Part shown: positions 6,711 through 14,785 of the stretch, one piece after another
Numbering within the stretch: position 1 is the stretch's first letter
Layout: every line of letters starts with the position of its first letter
DNA from: CAZSRL01 sp964609615
Lineage (GTDB): Bacteria; Bacillota_I; Bacilli_A; RF39; UBA660
Assembly: GCA_964609615.1 (NCBI GenBank)
Contig: CAZSRL010000011.1
Span: 1-28,986 of the forward strand
DNA: 28,986 nucleotides
Direction of reading: 5' to 3'
Program-made: the position numbers and the translations under genes
The notes under the pieces: generated by a model
The model's input: only the letters and a program-made list of their open reading frames with translations
Database searches by the model: none
What the model was told of the DNA's origin: nothing

Positions 6711-7442
6711 ATGAATATAACATCAACTAATAATGAGTTAATAAAATATTTTGTTAAACTTAGAAATATTAAAAATATAAAAGAAGAAAAGAAATATATT
6801 GTAGAAACACCTCATTTAGTTTTAGAAGCTTTAAAATGTGGTATTGTAGAAGAAATAATTATGCTTGAAGGCGAATATATACCTAAAGAATATAATGTTA
6901 AAGTAAATATTGTTAATGAAAAGGTAATGAAAAAAATAAGTACATTAGATACTCCTTCATCTATTATGGCTGTTTGTAAAGTAGAAGAAAATGATACATT
7001 AGGAGAAAAAATTGTTTTATTAGATGACGTAAGAGATCCAGGTAATGTTGGTACTATTATAAGAAATTGTGTTGCTTTTGGAGTTGATACTATTATTTTA
7101 TCTAAAAATAGTGTTAATAAATATAATGATAAACTTATTAGATCTACTCAAGGAATGTTTTTTAAAGTAAATATTATTGAAGAAGATATTATAGACGCTA
7201 TTAATAGAATAAAAGAAGATAATATTAAAGTTATTGGAACATCTTTAAAGGGTTTTAGTGAACTTAAATGTTTAAATAAAGATAAAAGTTATGCTATTGT
7301 ATTTGGAAACGAATCAAAAGGTATAAGTGAAGAAGTAGAAGTTCTTTGTGATGAACTTGTATATATAAATATTAATTCATCATGTGAAAGTTTAAATGTT
7401 GCTTGTGCAAGTGCAATAATTCTTCATTATATGGAGGATTAA
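6711..7442 (+). CDS. TrmH/SpoU-family RNA 2'-O-methyltransferase, 243 aa
   Basis: An SPOUT-class RNA ribose methyltransferase. The three SpoU motifs are visible: GNVGTIIRN (111-119), FGNESKGIS (about 200), and NINSSCESLNVACASAI near the C-terminus, which forms the SAM-binding trefoil knot. The N-terminal substrate-binding domain is about 90 residues. The layout matches the RlmB/TsnR-like branch that usually modifies 23S rRNA, though a tRNA target cannot be excluded. It is closely spaced with rimM (1 nt gap), suggesting a co-transcribed ribosome-maturation operon. Confidence 0.9.
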   Translation: MNITSTNNELIKYFVKLRNIKNIKEEKKYIVETPHLVLEALKCGIVEEIIMLEGEYIPKEYNVKVNIVNEKVMKKISTLDTPSSIMAVCKVEENDTLGEKIVLLDDVRDPGNVGTIIRNCVAFGVDTIILSKNSVNKYNDKLIRSTQGMFFKVNIIEEDIIDAINRIKEDNIKVIGTSLKGFSELKCLNKDKSYAIVFGNESKGISEEVEVLCDELVYININSSCESLNVACASAIILHYMED

Positions 7443-7443
7443 T

Positions 7444-7926
7444 ATGGAATATATATATATTGGTAAATTAGTAAATACACATGGAATAAAAGGTGAAGTT
7501 AGAATAATTAGTTATTTTACATATAAAGATAAAGTATTTAAAAATAATAAAGAAATTTTTATAGGAGAAGAACATAAAAAAGAAACAATTAATACATATA
7601 GAGTACATAAACAATATGATATGATTACTTTTAATGGAATAAATGATATATTAGATGTGCTTATATATAAAGGGAAAAATGTATATGTAGATAAAGAAAA
7701 ACTAGAATTAGATGATAATGAAATATTAGATGAAGATTTAATAAATATAGAAGCATATTTTAATAATAAAAAAATAGGTGAAGTAAAAGAAATAATTAAT
7801 AATAATGGATATAAAATAATAAGTGTTAATAAAATATTAATACCTTATAATAGTAATTTTATTAATAAAATAGTTTTAAATGAAAACAAAATTATATTTA
7901 AAAATGTAGAGGAGTTTATAAAATGA
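7444..7926 (+). CDS. rimM: Ribosome maturation factor RimM, 160 aa
   Basis: Assists 30S assembly by binding S19 and the 16S rRNA head. The N-terminal IGKLVNTHGIKGEVRI is the RimM signature, followed by a short PRC-barrel-like C-terminal half with LINIEAYFNNKKIGEV. It is slightly shorter than typical RimM (about 170 aa). Its stop overlaps the trmD start (ATGA), so the two are translationally coupled, as in many bacteria. Confidence 0.92.
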   Translation: MEYIYIGKLVNTHGIKGEVRIISYFTYKDKVFKNNKEIFIGEEHKKETINTYRVHKQYDMITFNGINDILDVLIYKGKNVYVDKEKLELDDNEILDEDLINIEAYFNNKKIGEVKEIINNNGYKIISVNKILIPYNSNFINKIVLNENKIIFKNVEEFIK

Positions 7927-8585
7927 AAATAGATATTTTAACTTTATTTCCTAAAATGATTGAACCTTTTATAAATGATAGTATAATAAAAAGGGCAATT
8001 GATAAAAAACTAGTAGAGATAAATATAATTGATATTAGAGATTTTTCAAAACTTAATAATAATCAAGTTGATGATACACCATACGGAGGAGGAGCTGGCA
8101 TGGTTATTATGTGTGAACCTGTATTTGACGCTGTTATAAGTGTTAAAACAAAGGACAGTAAAGTAATAATGTTATCTCCTAGAGGAACAAAACTTAATCA
8201 AAGTAAAAGTACTTTATTAAGTAATGAAAAGCATTTAATATTACTTTGTGGACATTATGAAGGGTTTGATGAAAGAGTAAAACAAATAGTTGATGAAGAA
8301 ATAAGCATTGGAGATTATGTTTTAACAGGAGGAGAAATACCAGCTTGTGTTTTAGTAGATAGTGTTGTAAGACTTATTGATGGAGTTATAAAAAAAGGAA
8401 GTTTAGATAGTGAAAGTTTTAGTGATAATTTACTTGATTATCCTGTGTATACTAAACCAAGAGAATTTAGAGGAATGAAAGTACCAGATGTTTTAACATC
8501 AGGAGATCATCAAAAAATAAAAGAATATAGAGAAGAACAAAGAATAGAATTAACAAAAGAATTAAGAAAAGATTTATTAAAGTAG
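7923..8585 (+). CDS. trmD: tRNA (guanine-N1)-methyltransferase TrmD, 220 aa
   Basis: Methylates G37 of tRNAs to m1G, preventing +1 frameshifting. Motifs seen are MKIDILTLFPKM at the start, DDTPYGGGAGMV, LLCGHYEGFDERV, and the trefoil-knot SAM site ISIGDYVLTGGEIP. The C-terminal helical domain ends RIELTKELRKDLLK. Length is slightly below the usual 240 aa. It overlaps rimM by 4 nt and is followed 10 nt later by an unknown gene and then rplS. Confidence 0.96.
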   Translation: MKIDILTLFPKMIEPFINDSIIKRAIDKKLVEINIIDIRDFSKLNNNQVDDTPYGGGAGMVIMCEPVFDAVISVKTKDSKVIMLSPRGTKLNQSKSTLLSNEKHLILLCGHYEGFDERVKQIVDEEISIGDYVLTGGEIPACVLVDSVVRLIDGVIKKGSLDSESFSDNLLDYPVYTKPREFRGMKVPDVLTSGDHQKIKEYREEQRIELTKELRKDLLK

Positions 8586-8595
8586 GTGAGTAAAA

Positions 8596-9033
8596 ATGGC
8601 ATATGATTTAAAAAAGAATAATGATATTAAAAAAATTACTTATTTTTCTTATAATTATAAAGGTTTAGTTATTAAAAGAAAAAATAAAAAGAAATTTGAT
8701 AAAATTACTTTAGTAGATCAAGAATTAATTGATAATTATATTAATGCCAAATTAGATAAAAAGTTTAAGAATTTAGTAGTGCTTATTTTTGAAATGCTTA
8801 GAACACCTGGTGAAACAGAAGAAGGTGTTGGTGAGATTTTAGGTGAAATTAATAAATTAAAAGGCTTATTAGAAAATAAATATAAATATTATCTTAATAT
8901 ATTAGAATATGAAAGATTTTTAAAAAAAATATCTTTAATAGAGAAAAGTCTTAGAGAAAAAATGATTGAACTTAGAATGAATGAATATTATTATGATGAA
9001 ACATATGAAGAAAAAAGTAATAAAAGTAGATAA
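8596..9033 (+). CDS. Hypothetical protein between trmD and rplS, 145 aa
   Basis: Not recognised. A soluble, lysine-rich, mostly helical protein without membrane segments. The middle contains TPGETEEGVGEILGEINKLKGLLE, and the C-terminal half reads as a Leu/Glu/Lys helix that may form a coiled coil. AGGTGAG precedes the ATG. It starts 10 nt after trmD, so it belongs to that operon. A dedicated promoter for rplS follows it. Confidence 0.7.
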   Translation: MAYDLKKNNDIKKITYFSYNYKGLVIKRKNKKKFDKITLVDQELIDNYINAKLDKKFKNLVVLIFEMLRTPGETEEGVGEILGEINKLKGLLENKYKYYLNILEYERFLKKISLIEKSLREKMIELRMNEYYYDETYEEKSNKSR

Positions 9034-9038
9034 AATGT

Positions 9039-9067
9039 TTGTATTATAAAATATAATATGTTATACT
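9039..9067 (+). promoter_or_regulatory. Promoter of rplS
   Basis: TTGTAT (9039-9044), 17-nt spacer, TATACT (9062-9067), placed right after the stop of the 145-aa gene. It predicts transcription from about 9074 and a leader of roughly 57 nt before the rplS start. Confidence 0.65.
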
Positions 9068-9070
9068 TTA

Positions 9071-9097
9071 ACACGTAATCCGCTGAATTTTGTGTTT
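9071..9097 (+). promoter_or_regulatory. Candidate ribosomal-protein L19 leader element
   Basis: The short leader upstream of rplS holds a segment with more G+C than its surroundings (ACACGTAATCCGCTGAA then GTGT) that can form a small hairpin, AACAC with GTGTT. Firmicutes are known to carry an autoregulatory L19 leader at this position. I cannot confirm the consensus by eye, so this is a positional guess. Confidence 0.35.
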
Positions 9098-9130
9098 AAG
9101 ATTATTATAAAAGAAAAGGAGAGATATATC

Positions 9131-9475
9131 GTGAATTTAATTGATAAGATTAATAAAAAGCAATTAAAAAAAGAAGTTCCTGAGTTTAGAGTAGGAGATA
9201 CTGTTAGAGTAGATGTTAAAATAACTGAAGGAAAAAGAGAAAGAATTCAAGCTTTTGAAGGTGTTGTTACATCAAAAAAAGGTGGAAGTGTTACTGAAAC
9301 ATTTACAGTGAGAAAGAAAACTGGTAGTGTTGGAATTAATAGAATTTTTCCAGTACATTCACCTCAAATTGATAAAATAACAGTTATTAAAAAAGGTAAA
9401 GTTAGAAGAGCTAAGCTTAATTTTCTTAAAAACTTTAAGGGACAATATAAGATTAAAGAAAGAAACAGCAAATAA
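9131..9475 (+). CDS. rplS: 50S ribosomal protein L19
   Basis: A structural protein of the large subunit at the 30S-50S interface. It begins NLIDKINKKQLKKEVPEFRVGDTVRVDV, contains the family core RIQAFEGVVTSKKGG and GSVGINRIFPVHSPQI, and ends with a basic RRAKLNFLKN tail. I chose the GTG at 9131, with AAAGGAG upstream, giving 114 aa, the usual length. An in-frame GTG at 9092 would add 13 residues, has no ribosome site, and overlaps the leader hairpin. Confidence 0.95.
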   Translation: MNLIDKINKKQLKKEVPEFRVGDTVRVDVKITEGKRERIQAFEGVVTSKKGGSVTETFTVRKKTGSVGINRIFPVHSPQIDKITVIKKGKVRRAKLNFLKNFKGQYKIKERNSK

Positions 9476-9494
9476 TTATTTGTTGTTTTTTTTG
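9464..9494 (+). terminator. Intrinsic terminator after rplS
   Basis: AACAGCAAAT (9464-9473) pairs with ATTTGTTGTT (9478-9487, one G-U pair), followed by a T-run. The stem overlaps the rplS stop codon. Confidence 0.75.
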
Positions 9495-9560
9495 TAAAGT
9501 TTTGTTTTTTTTAATAAAAAATAAGTATTTTATAGTATAATATACATGGAGATGATAAAA

Positions 9561-10049
9561 ATGAAATTATTAAAAACATTAATGCCATATATAATAATAA
9601 TTATATTAGTTATATTGGTTAGAACATTTATAATAACACCTGCTATTGTGCATGGAGATTCAATGGAAAAAACACTTCATGATGGAGAAATAATACTTGT
9701 TAATAAAGTTTATATGAAAATGGATAAATTAAATAGATATGATATAGTTGTTGTTAAAACAGAAGATGATTATATTGTAAAAAGAGTTGTTGGTTTACCA
9801 GGAGAACATATTGTTTATAAAAATAATAAATTATATGCAGATAAATTATTAATTAATAGTGAATTGAAATTTGAAAAAACAGCTGATTTTGAAATACTTA
9901 AAGTACCAGAAGGATCATATTTTGTATTAGGAGATAATAGGGATATTTCTAAAGATAGTAGAGTTTTAGGGCCTGTTAAAAAAAATAATATTGTTGGTAA
10001 AGTTAATGTTGTATTATTCCCATTTAGTAAATTTGGAATGGTAAAATAA
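9561..10049 (+). CDS. lepB: Signal peptidase I, 162 aa
   Basis: A membrane-bound serine/lysine protease that removes signal peptides on the outer face of the membrane. One N-terminal membrane segment (about 7-26) is followed by the catalytic motif HGDSMEKTL (Ser34), the Lys motif DYIVKRVVGLPGE (Lys74), and GDNRDISKDSR. I chose the ATG at 9561 because GGAG lies 9 nt upstream; an upstream ATG at 9546 overlaps that ribosome site. A TATAAT at 9536-9541 may be its -10. It is 2 nt from the phosphohexomutase gene, so the two are likely co-transcribed. Confidence 0.95.
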   Translation: MKLLKTLMPYIIIIILVILVRTFIITPAIVHGDSMEKTLHDGEIILVNKVYMKMDKLNRYDIVVVKTEDDYIVKRVVGLPGEHIVYKNNKLYADKLLINSELKFEKTADFEILKVPEGSYFVLGDNRDISKDSRVLGPVKKNNIVGKVNVVLFPFSKFGMVK

Positions 10050-10051
10050 AA

Positions 10052-11434
10052 ATGTATAAAATAAAAGAAGAAATACCAAAGTATTTGTTTAGACAATATG
10101 ATATAAGAGGAAGGTATAACGGAGGAATAGATGAAGACTTCGCATATACCTTTGGTCTTTCTTTTGGGACATATATTAAGAATAATAATAGTGATAAATG
10201 TATAATTGCTCATGATAATCGTTTATCTTCCCAGAGTCTTTATAATGCTCTTATAGAAGGCTTAATAAATACAGGGGTAGATATAATAAGTTTAGGTTTA
10301 ACAACAACACCAATGTTTTATTATGCCGGGATAAAACTAAATGTATATCCAGGAATAATGATAACTGCATCTCATAATCCAGCAAGTGATAATGGATTTA
10401 AATTCTCATTTGATGAAAGAGGAAATGCAAGAGGGCAAATGATAGAAGATTTTTATAATTTTACTGAAAAAAAAGAATTTATTAGTGGAAAAGGAACTAT
10501 AACTAATTATGATATAAAAAATGATTATATAGAATTATTTGACAAGTCTTTAGATATAAAAGAAAACAAATTAAAAGTAGTAATTGATCCAGGTAATGGA
10601 ACAACATCAATAATCGCAAAAGATATTTATAAAAGATATATAAATAATTTAACGTGTATTTGTAACGAAAGTGATGGTAGTTTTCCAATACATCATCCAG
10701 ATCCTACAGTAGAAGATAATCTAACATGTTTAAAAGAAGAAGTAAAAAAACAAAACGCAGACATAGGAATAGCTTTTGATGGAGATGGAGATAGAGTTGG
10801 AATAATAGATAATAATGGAAAATATTTACCAACAGATAAATATATGGCAATTATTATAAGAGATATTATTAACAAAGTAGATAATAAAACATTTTTAATA
10901 GATGTAAAATGTTCAAATCTTATTAAAGATGAAATAACATCATTGGGTGGAAAATATGTTGAGTATAGAACAGGTAATTCATATACAAAGGCAAAAACAA
11001 AAGAAATAGATTCTCCATTCGGAGGAGAATTATCTGGTCACATATATTTTAGAGATAGATTCCCAGGTTTTGATAGTGGACTATACGCTGGTCTTAGACT
11101 TGTTGAAATAATGAGTAAAACAAATAAAAATATAGATGAATTATTAGTTGGTGTAAATGAATACTGTTCAACTCCTACATTAATAATTCCAACCACAGAA
11201 GAAAACAAATGGAAAATAGTAAATGAAATAAAAGAATACGCTATTAATAAAAATTATAATATAAATGATATAGACGGTGTAAAAGTTCTTTATGAAGATG
11301 GGTTTGCTCTTGTTAGAGCAAGCAACACTGGTCCTAATTTAACATTACGTTTTGAAGCTAAAACAAGTGAAGTATTAGAACAAAGAAAAAAAGAATATAT
11401 GGATTTAGTAAATAAATTTAACGTAAAAAACTAA
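10052..11434 (+). CDS. Phosphomannomutase/phosphoglucomutase, 460 aa
   Basis: An alpha-D-phosphohexomutase interconverting hexose 1- and 6-phosphates for sugar-nucleotide supply. All four domains are recognisable: the phosphoserine loop TASHNP (Ser108), the metal loop FDGDGDR (Asp243, 245 and 247), the sugar-binding loop GGELSGH (324-330), and the C-terminal phosphate-binding segment VRASNTGPNLTLRFEA. The architecture is the bifunctional PMM/PGM type rather than GlmM. Substrate preference cannot be read from sequence. It follows lepB by 2 nt and ends at a strong hairpin. Confidence 0.92.
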   Translation: MYKIKEEIPKYLFRQYDIRGRYNGGIDEDFAYTFGLSFGTYIKNNNSDKCIIAHDNRLSSQSLYNALIEGLINTGVDIISLGLTTTPMFYYAGIKLNVYPGIMITASHNPASDNGFKFSFDERGNARGQMIEDFYNFTEKKEFISGKGTITNYDIKNDYIELFDKSLDIKENKLKVVIDPGNGTTSIIAKDIYKRYINNLTCICNESDGSFPIHHPDPTVEDNLTCLKEEVKKQNADIGIAFDGDGDRVGIIDNNGKYLPTDKYMAIIIRDIINKVDNKTFLIDVKCSNLIKDEITSLGGKYVEYRTGNSYTKAKTKEIDSPFGGELSGHIYFRDRFPGFDSGLYAGLRLVEIMSKTNKNIDELLVGVNEYCSTPTLIIPTTEENKWKIVNEIKEYAINKNYNINDIDGVKVLYEDGFALVRASNTGPNLTLRFEAKTSEVLEQRKKEYMDLVNKFNVKN

Positions 11435-11464
11435 AAAGGTGAATTATATAATTCACCTTTTATA
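11435..11464 (+). terminator. Terminator-like perfect palindrome
   Basis: AAAGGTGAATTAT followed directly by its reverse complement (11435-11460), forming a 10-13 bp stem with a short T tail. Its shape is strong but the T-run is only four bases. A TATAAT at 11468-11473 follows and may start the next transcript. Confidence 0.6.
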
Positions 11465-11512
11465 TGCTATAATAATTATGAAAGAAAAAACCATAGTAAA
11501 GGATATGATAAT

Positions 11513-11707
11513 ATGAATAATAGAATGAATAAACAACAATTATTAGATTTGCTAAAAACATTAAAAATAGATAATAATGAATTTTGGATATTATTATCAG
11601 GTGCTTTAGTATTAAGAGATATTTTTCCAGATGCAGGAGATTTAGATATAGCTGTTACAAATGAGGGATTAAAACAATTAAAAGAGAGTAGTGATGATAA
11701 TGAATAA
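11513..11707 (+). pseudogene. Nucleotidyltransferase fragment (N-terminal part only), 64 aa
   Basis: The sequence LLSGALVLRDIFPDAGDLDIAV matches the start of a small nucleotidyltransferase-fold domain: a Gly-rich strand, then the D-x-D metal motif. The protein stops after LKQLKESSDDNE, well before the rest of the fold, and the next gene overlaps its end. I read it as a remnant left by a deletion. It could still be translated, but is unlikely to be catalytic because the third acidic strand is absent. Confidence 0.6.
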
Positions 11708-11879
11708 CAAATATATTATAGTAACAACGCTTTGCGATAAAATGGATATTGCAATAAAAATAAGAGATGTTTTATTAAATAAAAAATTAGTGGCTGGAGT
11801 TCAAATAGAAAAAATTGATTCTTTATACTGGTGGAATAAAGAATTAGAAAAAAATAAAGAATATAGAATGCAAATATAA
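11700..11879 (+). pseudogene. CutA-like protein fragment, C-terminally truncated (about 59-62 aa)
   Basis: Resembles the first half of CutA (divalent-cation tolerance family): YIIVTTLCDKMDIAIKIRDVLLNKKLVAGVQIEKIDSLYWW matches the opening strand, helix and the S-x-Y-x-W turn. Family members are about 100-110 aa and continue after the EYRMQI strand, but here a TAA follows at once. No continuation appears in any frame before rbgA. The start is uncertain (GTG 11691, ATG 11694 or 11700). It overlaps the preceding fragment, suggesting one deletion joined two decayed genes. Confidence 0.6.
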
Positions 11880-11912
11880 TAGTTCAAGAATTAAATAAAG
11901 GAGGTAGTTAAA

Positions 11913-12833
11913 ATGCCAAAAAATATGTATCAAAAAAGAGCAGAAAGAAAACAAAATAAAGTAAATAATACTGAGGTAGAAAACAAAACGAACATCAACT
12001 GGTATCCAGGGCATATGGCTAAGGCTAAAAATGATATTAAAAAGATTATTAAACAAATTGATATTGTTTTAGAAATAGTAGATGCTAGAGTACCTTATTC
12101 ATCTAAGGTAAAAGATATTAAAGAATTTACTAATAATAAAGATTCTATTATTGTTTTTTCTAAATATGATCTATGTGATAAAACTGAAACTGATAAGTGG
12201 AAAAGTTTCTATGAAAAAGAAGGTTATAGTGTTGTTTGTACTTCACTAAATAACTCTAATAGTATTAATAATCTTGTTAATGTTATTGGCAAAAGAATGG
12301 AAAAGATTAATGATAAAAGAAAAGAAAAAGGCTTACTTCCTAAAAAAGCTAAGGTTTTAGTAGTAGGTGTACCAAATGTAGGTAAAAGTACTTTAATAAA
12401 CTCGGTAGCGGGTAAAAAGAAAGTTATTGTTGAAAATAGACCTGGTGTTACTAAGAGTTTGTCATGGATTAAGGTAAATGATAAAATTGATTTAATGGAT
12501 TCACCAGGGATTTTAGTTCCTAAACTTGAAAATGAAGAAGTAGCTCTTAATTTAGCTTCTATGTCTATTATTAAAGAAACTGTATTACCTATTGAAAAGG
12601 TATCACTTCATATCTTAGATAAGCTTAATTTTATGTATAAAGATAAATTAAAGTCTTATTACAATTTAGATAATTATGATATTAATAATATAATGGAAGT
12701 TTATGAAACTATTTCAAAATTTAGAAATATAAATAAAATTAATAATGAAGTTGATTATGATAGAATTAATTTATTAATACTAAATGATATAAAAAATGAA
12801 AGAATAAAAGACATAACATTTGACAAAATATAG
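11913..12833 (+). CDS. rbgA: Ribosome biogenesis GTPase YlqF/RbgA, 306 aa
   Basis: A circularly permuted GTPase needed for late 50S assembly. The motif order confirms the permutation: G4 FSKYD (82-86) comes before G1 GVPNVGKST (152-160) and G3 DSPG (196-199). The N-terminal family block INWYPGHMAKA is present, preceded by a 27-residue basic extension. AAAGGAGG precedes the ATG. The C-terminal domain is normal in length. It sits apart from rplS, unlike the Bacillus order rplS-rbgA. The promoter of the next operon lies inside its last codons. Confidence 0.95.
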   Translation: MPKNMYQKRAERKQNKVNNTEVENKTNINWYPGHMAKAKNDIKKIIKQIDIVLEIVDARVPYSSKVKDIKEFTNNKDSIIVFSKYDLCDKTETDKWKSFYEKEGYSVVCTSLNNSNSINNLVNVIGKRMEKINDKRKEKGLLPKKAKVLVVGVPNVGKSTLINSVAGKKKVIVENRPGVTKSLSWIKVNDKIDLMDSPGILVPKLENEEVALNLASMSIIKETVLPIEKVSLHILDKLNFMYKDKLKSYYNLDNYDINNIMEVYETISKFRNINKINNEVDYDRINLLILNDIKNERIKDITFDKI

Positions 12834-12848
12834 TTTGTTTGATATAAT
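12820..12848 (+). promoter_or_regulatory. Perfect consensus sigma-A promoter
   Basis: TTGACA (12820-12825), 17-nt spacer, TATAAT (12843-12848), both hexamers exact. It overlaps the 3' end of rbgA and drives the two unknown genes that follow. A GGGGAG ribosome site precedes the first ATG. Confidence 0.9.
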
Positions 12849-12880
12849 ATACAACCATAAAAAAGGGGAGTGTTGTTTAT

Positions 12881-13576
12881 ATGTATGCAAATAGAATATA
12901 TTTTAAAAAAACAAATTATGCAGAAACATCTTTTCCATATATGGCTTTAATAAAAGAAACGTATGGAGTAGATATTAGGGAAGAGTCAAATTTTAATACA
13001 GTGTTAATGTCTAAATTTTCATCTTTGTTAGCAACTTCAAGAATAGATAAGATTTCTATGTATATAAAGAATTATAAATATTTATGTTCTTTATTAAAAA
13101 AATATTATACTACAGAACAAATAAATAGTATTATATTAAGTAATTTTGATATGCTTAATGATGAAAAATCAAACATATTTAGAATATTAACTAAAAGTGC
13201 AGTTGTAAATGAATGTGATTTAGATAAGTTTTATGATAATATAAAGGGAAATGATGAAGTTTTATCAAATGATCTTATTACTATAGGTAATTTAGCTTTA
13301 TTAGAAGAATTAAGCATAAATAATAAAGTACTAGAAGAAGATTTTAGTTTACTTGCTAAAACTCCAAGTACAACAAATGCTGCTGTTAAAATGGCAAATA
13401 AGTCTAATATAAAAACAGTTTTAGAATATAAGAATATATTAAATAGTATTGATCTAGAAAAAGCAAAAAAGAGTAATTCAATACAAAATAAAGAATTACT
13501 TGAAAAAGCAAATAATTATATTATAAACGTTGGAGAAAAGTATTCTAATCTAAATAATTTCAAGAAGGTTAGATAA
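12881..13576 (+). CDS. Hypothetical protein, 231 aa
   Basis: Not recognised. A soluble, mainly helical protein with no signal peptide, membrane segment or obvious catalytic motif. It starts MYANRIYFKKTNYAETSFPYMAL and contains several Leu/Ile-rich helices separated by Asn/Ser-rich loops. It is the first gene after an exact consensus promoter and is followed 2 nt later by a second unknown gene, so the two are likely translated together and may act together. Confidence 0.7.
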   Translation: MYANRIYFKKTNYAETSFPYMALIKETYGVDIREESNFNTVLMSKFSSLLATSRIDKISMYIKNYKYLCSLLKKYYTTEQINSIILSNFDMLNDEKSNIFRILTKSAVVNECDLDKFYDNIKGNDEVLSNDLITIGNLALLEELSINNKVLEEDFSLLAKTPSTTNAAVKMANKSNIKTVLEYKNILNSIDLEKAKKSNSIQNKELLEKANNYIINVGEKYSNLNNFKKVR

Positions 13577-13578
13577 TT

Positions 13579-14034
13579 ATGAAATATTATTATAGAGAAA
13601 ATGATTCTATTTATGATGAAAATGAAAAATTATTATTAAAGTATTGTTCTAAAAATCAATTACCATTTTATACTATATTACCACTATTAAAAAAGATTGA
13701 TTTTAAATTAAATAAAAATGATTTTGAAATAATAAAAAATAATTTTTTACTTTTCTATAGATATAATGTTTTATATGAAATAGATGGTAATGAATTAGGA
13801 TTCTTATTTAATCCTAGTTATGTTTATGCTAAAATACTATTAATGAAAAAAGAAGGTAGAATAACAACTGATTTCTTTGATGTAGAATATAGAGATAAAG
13901 ATATTGATAGAGAACAACATGATAATCCATTAACATCTACAAGAATAAAATTATTAAATCAAGTTTATAAGTCAATTGAAGAAGTATCTAATGAATATCA
14001 TAACAAAGAAAGTTTAACAAAAAGGAATAAATAA
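13579..14034 (+). CDS. Hypothetical protein, 151 aa
   Basis: Not recognised. A soluble protein rich in Tyr, Asn and Lys, starting MKYYYRENDSIYDENEKLLLKYC. The middle (LPLLKKIDFKLNKNDFEIIKNN) may be a winged-helix-like fold, but that is only an impression. It sits 2 nt after the 231-aa gene and ends at a good terminator, making a two-gene operon. Confidence 0.7.
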   Translation: MKYYYRENDSIYDENEKLLLKYCSKNQLPFYTILPLLKKIDFKLNKNDFEIIKNNFLLFYRYNVLYEIDGNELGFLFNPSYVYAKILLMKKEGRITTDFFDVEYRDKDIDREQHDNPLTSTRIKLLNQVYKSIEEVSNEYHNKESLTKRNK

Positions 14035-14047
14035 ATTCCTTTTTTTA
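14019..14047 (+). terminator. Intrinsic terminator of the two-gene unknown operon
   Basis: AAAAAGGAAT (14019-14028) pairs with ATTCCTTTTT (14035-14044), with the T-run continuing to 14046. The stem overlaps the stop codon. Confidence 0.8.
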
Positions 14048-14080
14048 TTATTTTTGATAAAATATATATGAGGGATAATT

Positions 14081-14785
14081 ATGCAAAGATATTTTGGAAA
14101 AGAAAAAAAAGATAATAATATATTAATTAAGGAAGAAGATATACATCATTTAAAAAACGTTGTTAAAATAAAACCAAATGATGAATTAATTATAAATATT
14201 GATAATAAAAGTTATTTATGTGTTTTAAATAATGATTATTTATCTGGTAAAATAATTAAAGAAGAAAAAAGTATTGATAATTTAAATGTTATTTTATATG
14301 TTCCAATACTAAGTGATAATAAAATGAGTTTAATAATTGAAAAAGCAACAGAACTAGGAGTAAAAGAAATAACTCCAATTATGTTAGAAAAATGTAAGTT
14401 TAAAATAGCTAAAAACAAAGAAGATAAAAAAATAGAAAGATGGAATAAAATAGCACTAAGTGCTTCAATGCAGTGTGGAAGAGTAAATATTCCTTATATT
14501 AATAAAATAAAGAGTATAAAAGATATAAAAAAAGAAAAAATAAATATACTTTGTTCGCTTGACTTAGATTGCGTAAATAAATTAAGTGAGGTATTAAAAA
14601 GTTATAATTCATGTGATATAATACAAATAGTATTTGGCCCTGAAGGGGGATTTATGAAACAAGAAGAGGAAGAACTTGTTAAAAAAGGTTTTACAAAAGT
14701 AACATTAGGTAGTAGAATATTAAGAACAGAAACAGTTCCTTTATATGTTTTAAGTATTATTAATAATATAGTAGAAAATGAGTGA
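14081..14785 (+). CDS. rsmE: 16S rRNA (uracil-1498-N3)-methyltransferase RsmE, 234 aa
   Basis: A SPOUT methyltransferase modifying U1498 in the decoding-site helix of 16S rRNA. The N-terminal PUA-like domain starts MQRYFGKE. SPOUT features are KATELGVKEITPIMLEKCKF, SASMQCGR, and the C-terminal knot VFGPEGGF with LGSRILRTETVPL. It ends in TGA, overlapping the next gene, and lies close upstream of mtaB, as in Bacillus. Confidence 0.94.
   Translation: MQRYFGKEKKDNNILIKEEDIHHLKNVVKIKPNDELIINIDNKSYLCVLNNDYLSGKIIKEEKSIDNLNVILYVPILSDNKMSLIIEKATELGVKEITPIMLEKCKFKIAKNKEDKKIERWNKIALSASMQCGRVNIPYINKIKSIKDIKKEKINILCSLDLDCVNKLSEVLKSYNSCDIIQIVFGPEGGFMKQEEEELVKKGFTKVTLGSRILRTETVPLYVLSIINNIVENE

Noticed and set aside
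9092..9130. Longer L19 starting at GTG 9092
   Set aside because: The extra 13 residues lie in the leader, have no ribosome site and exceed the family's normal length.
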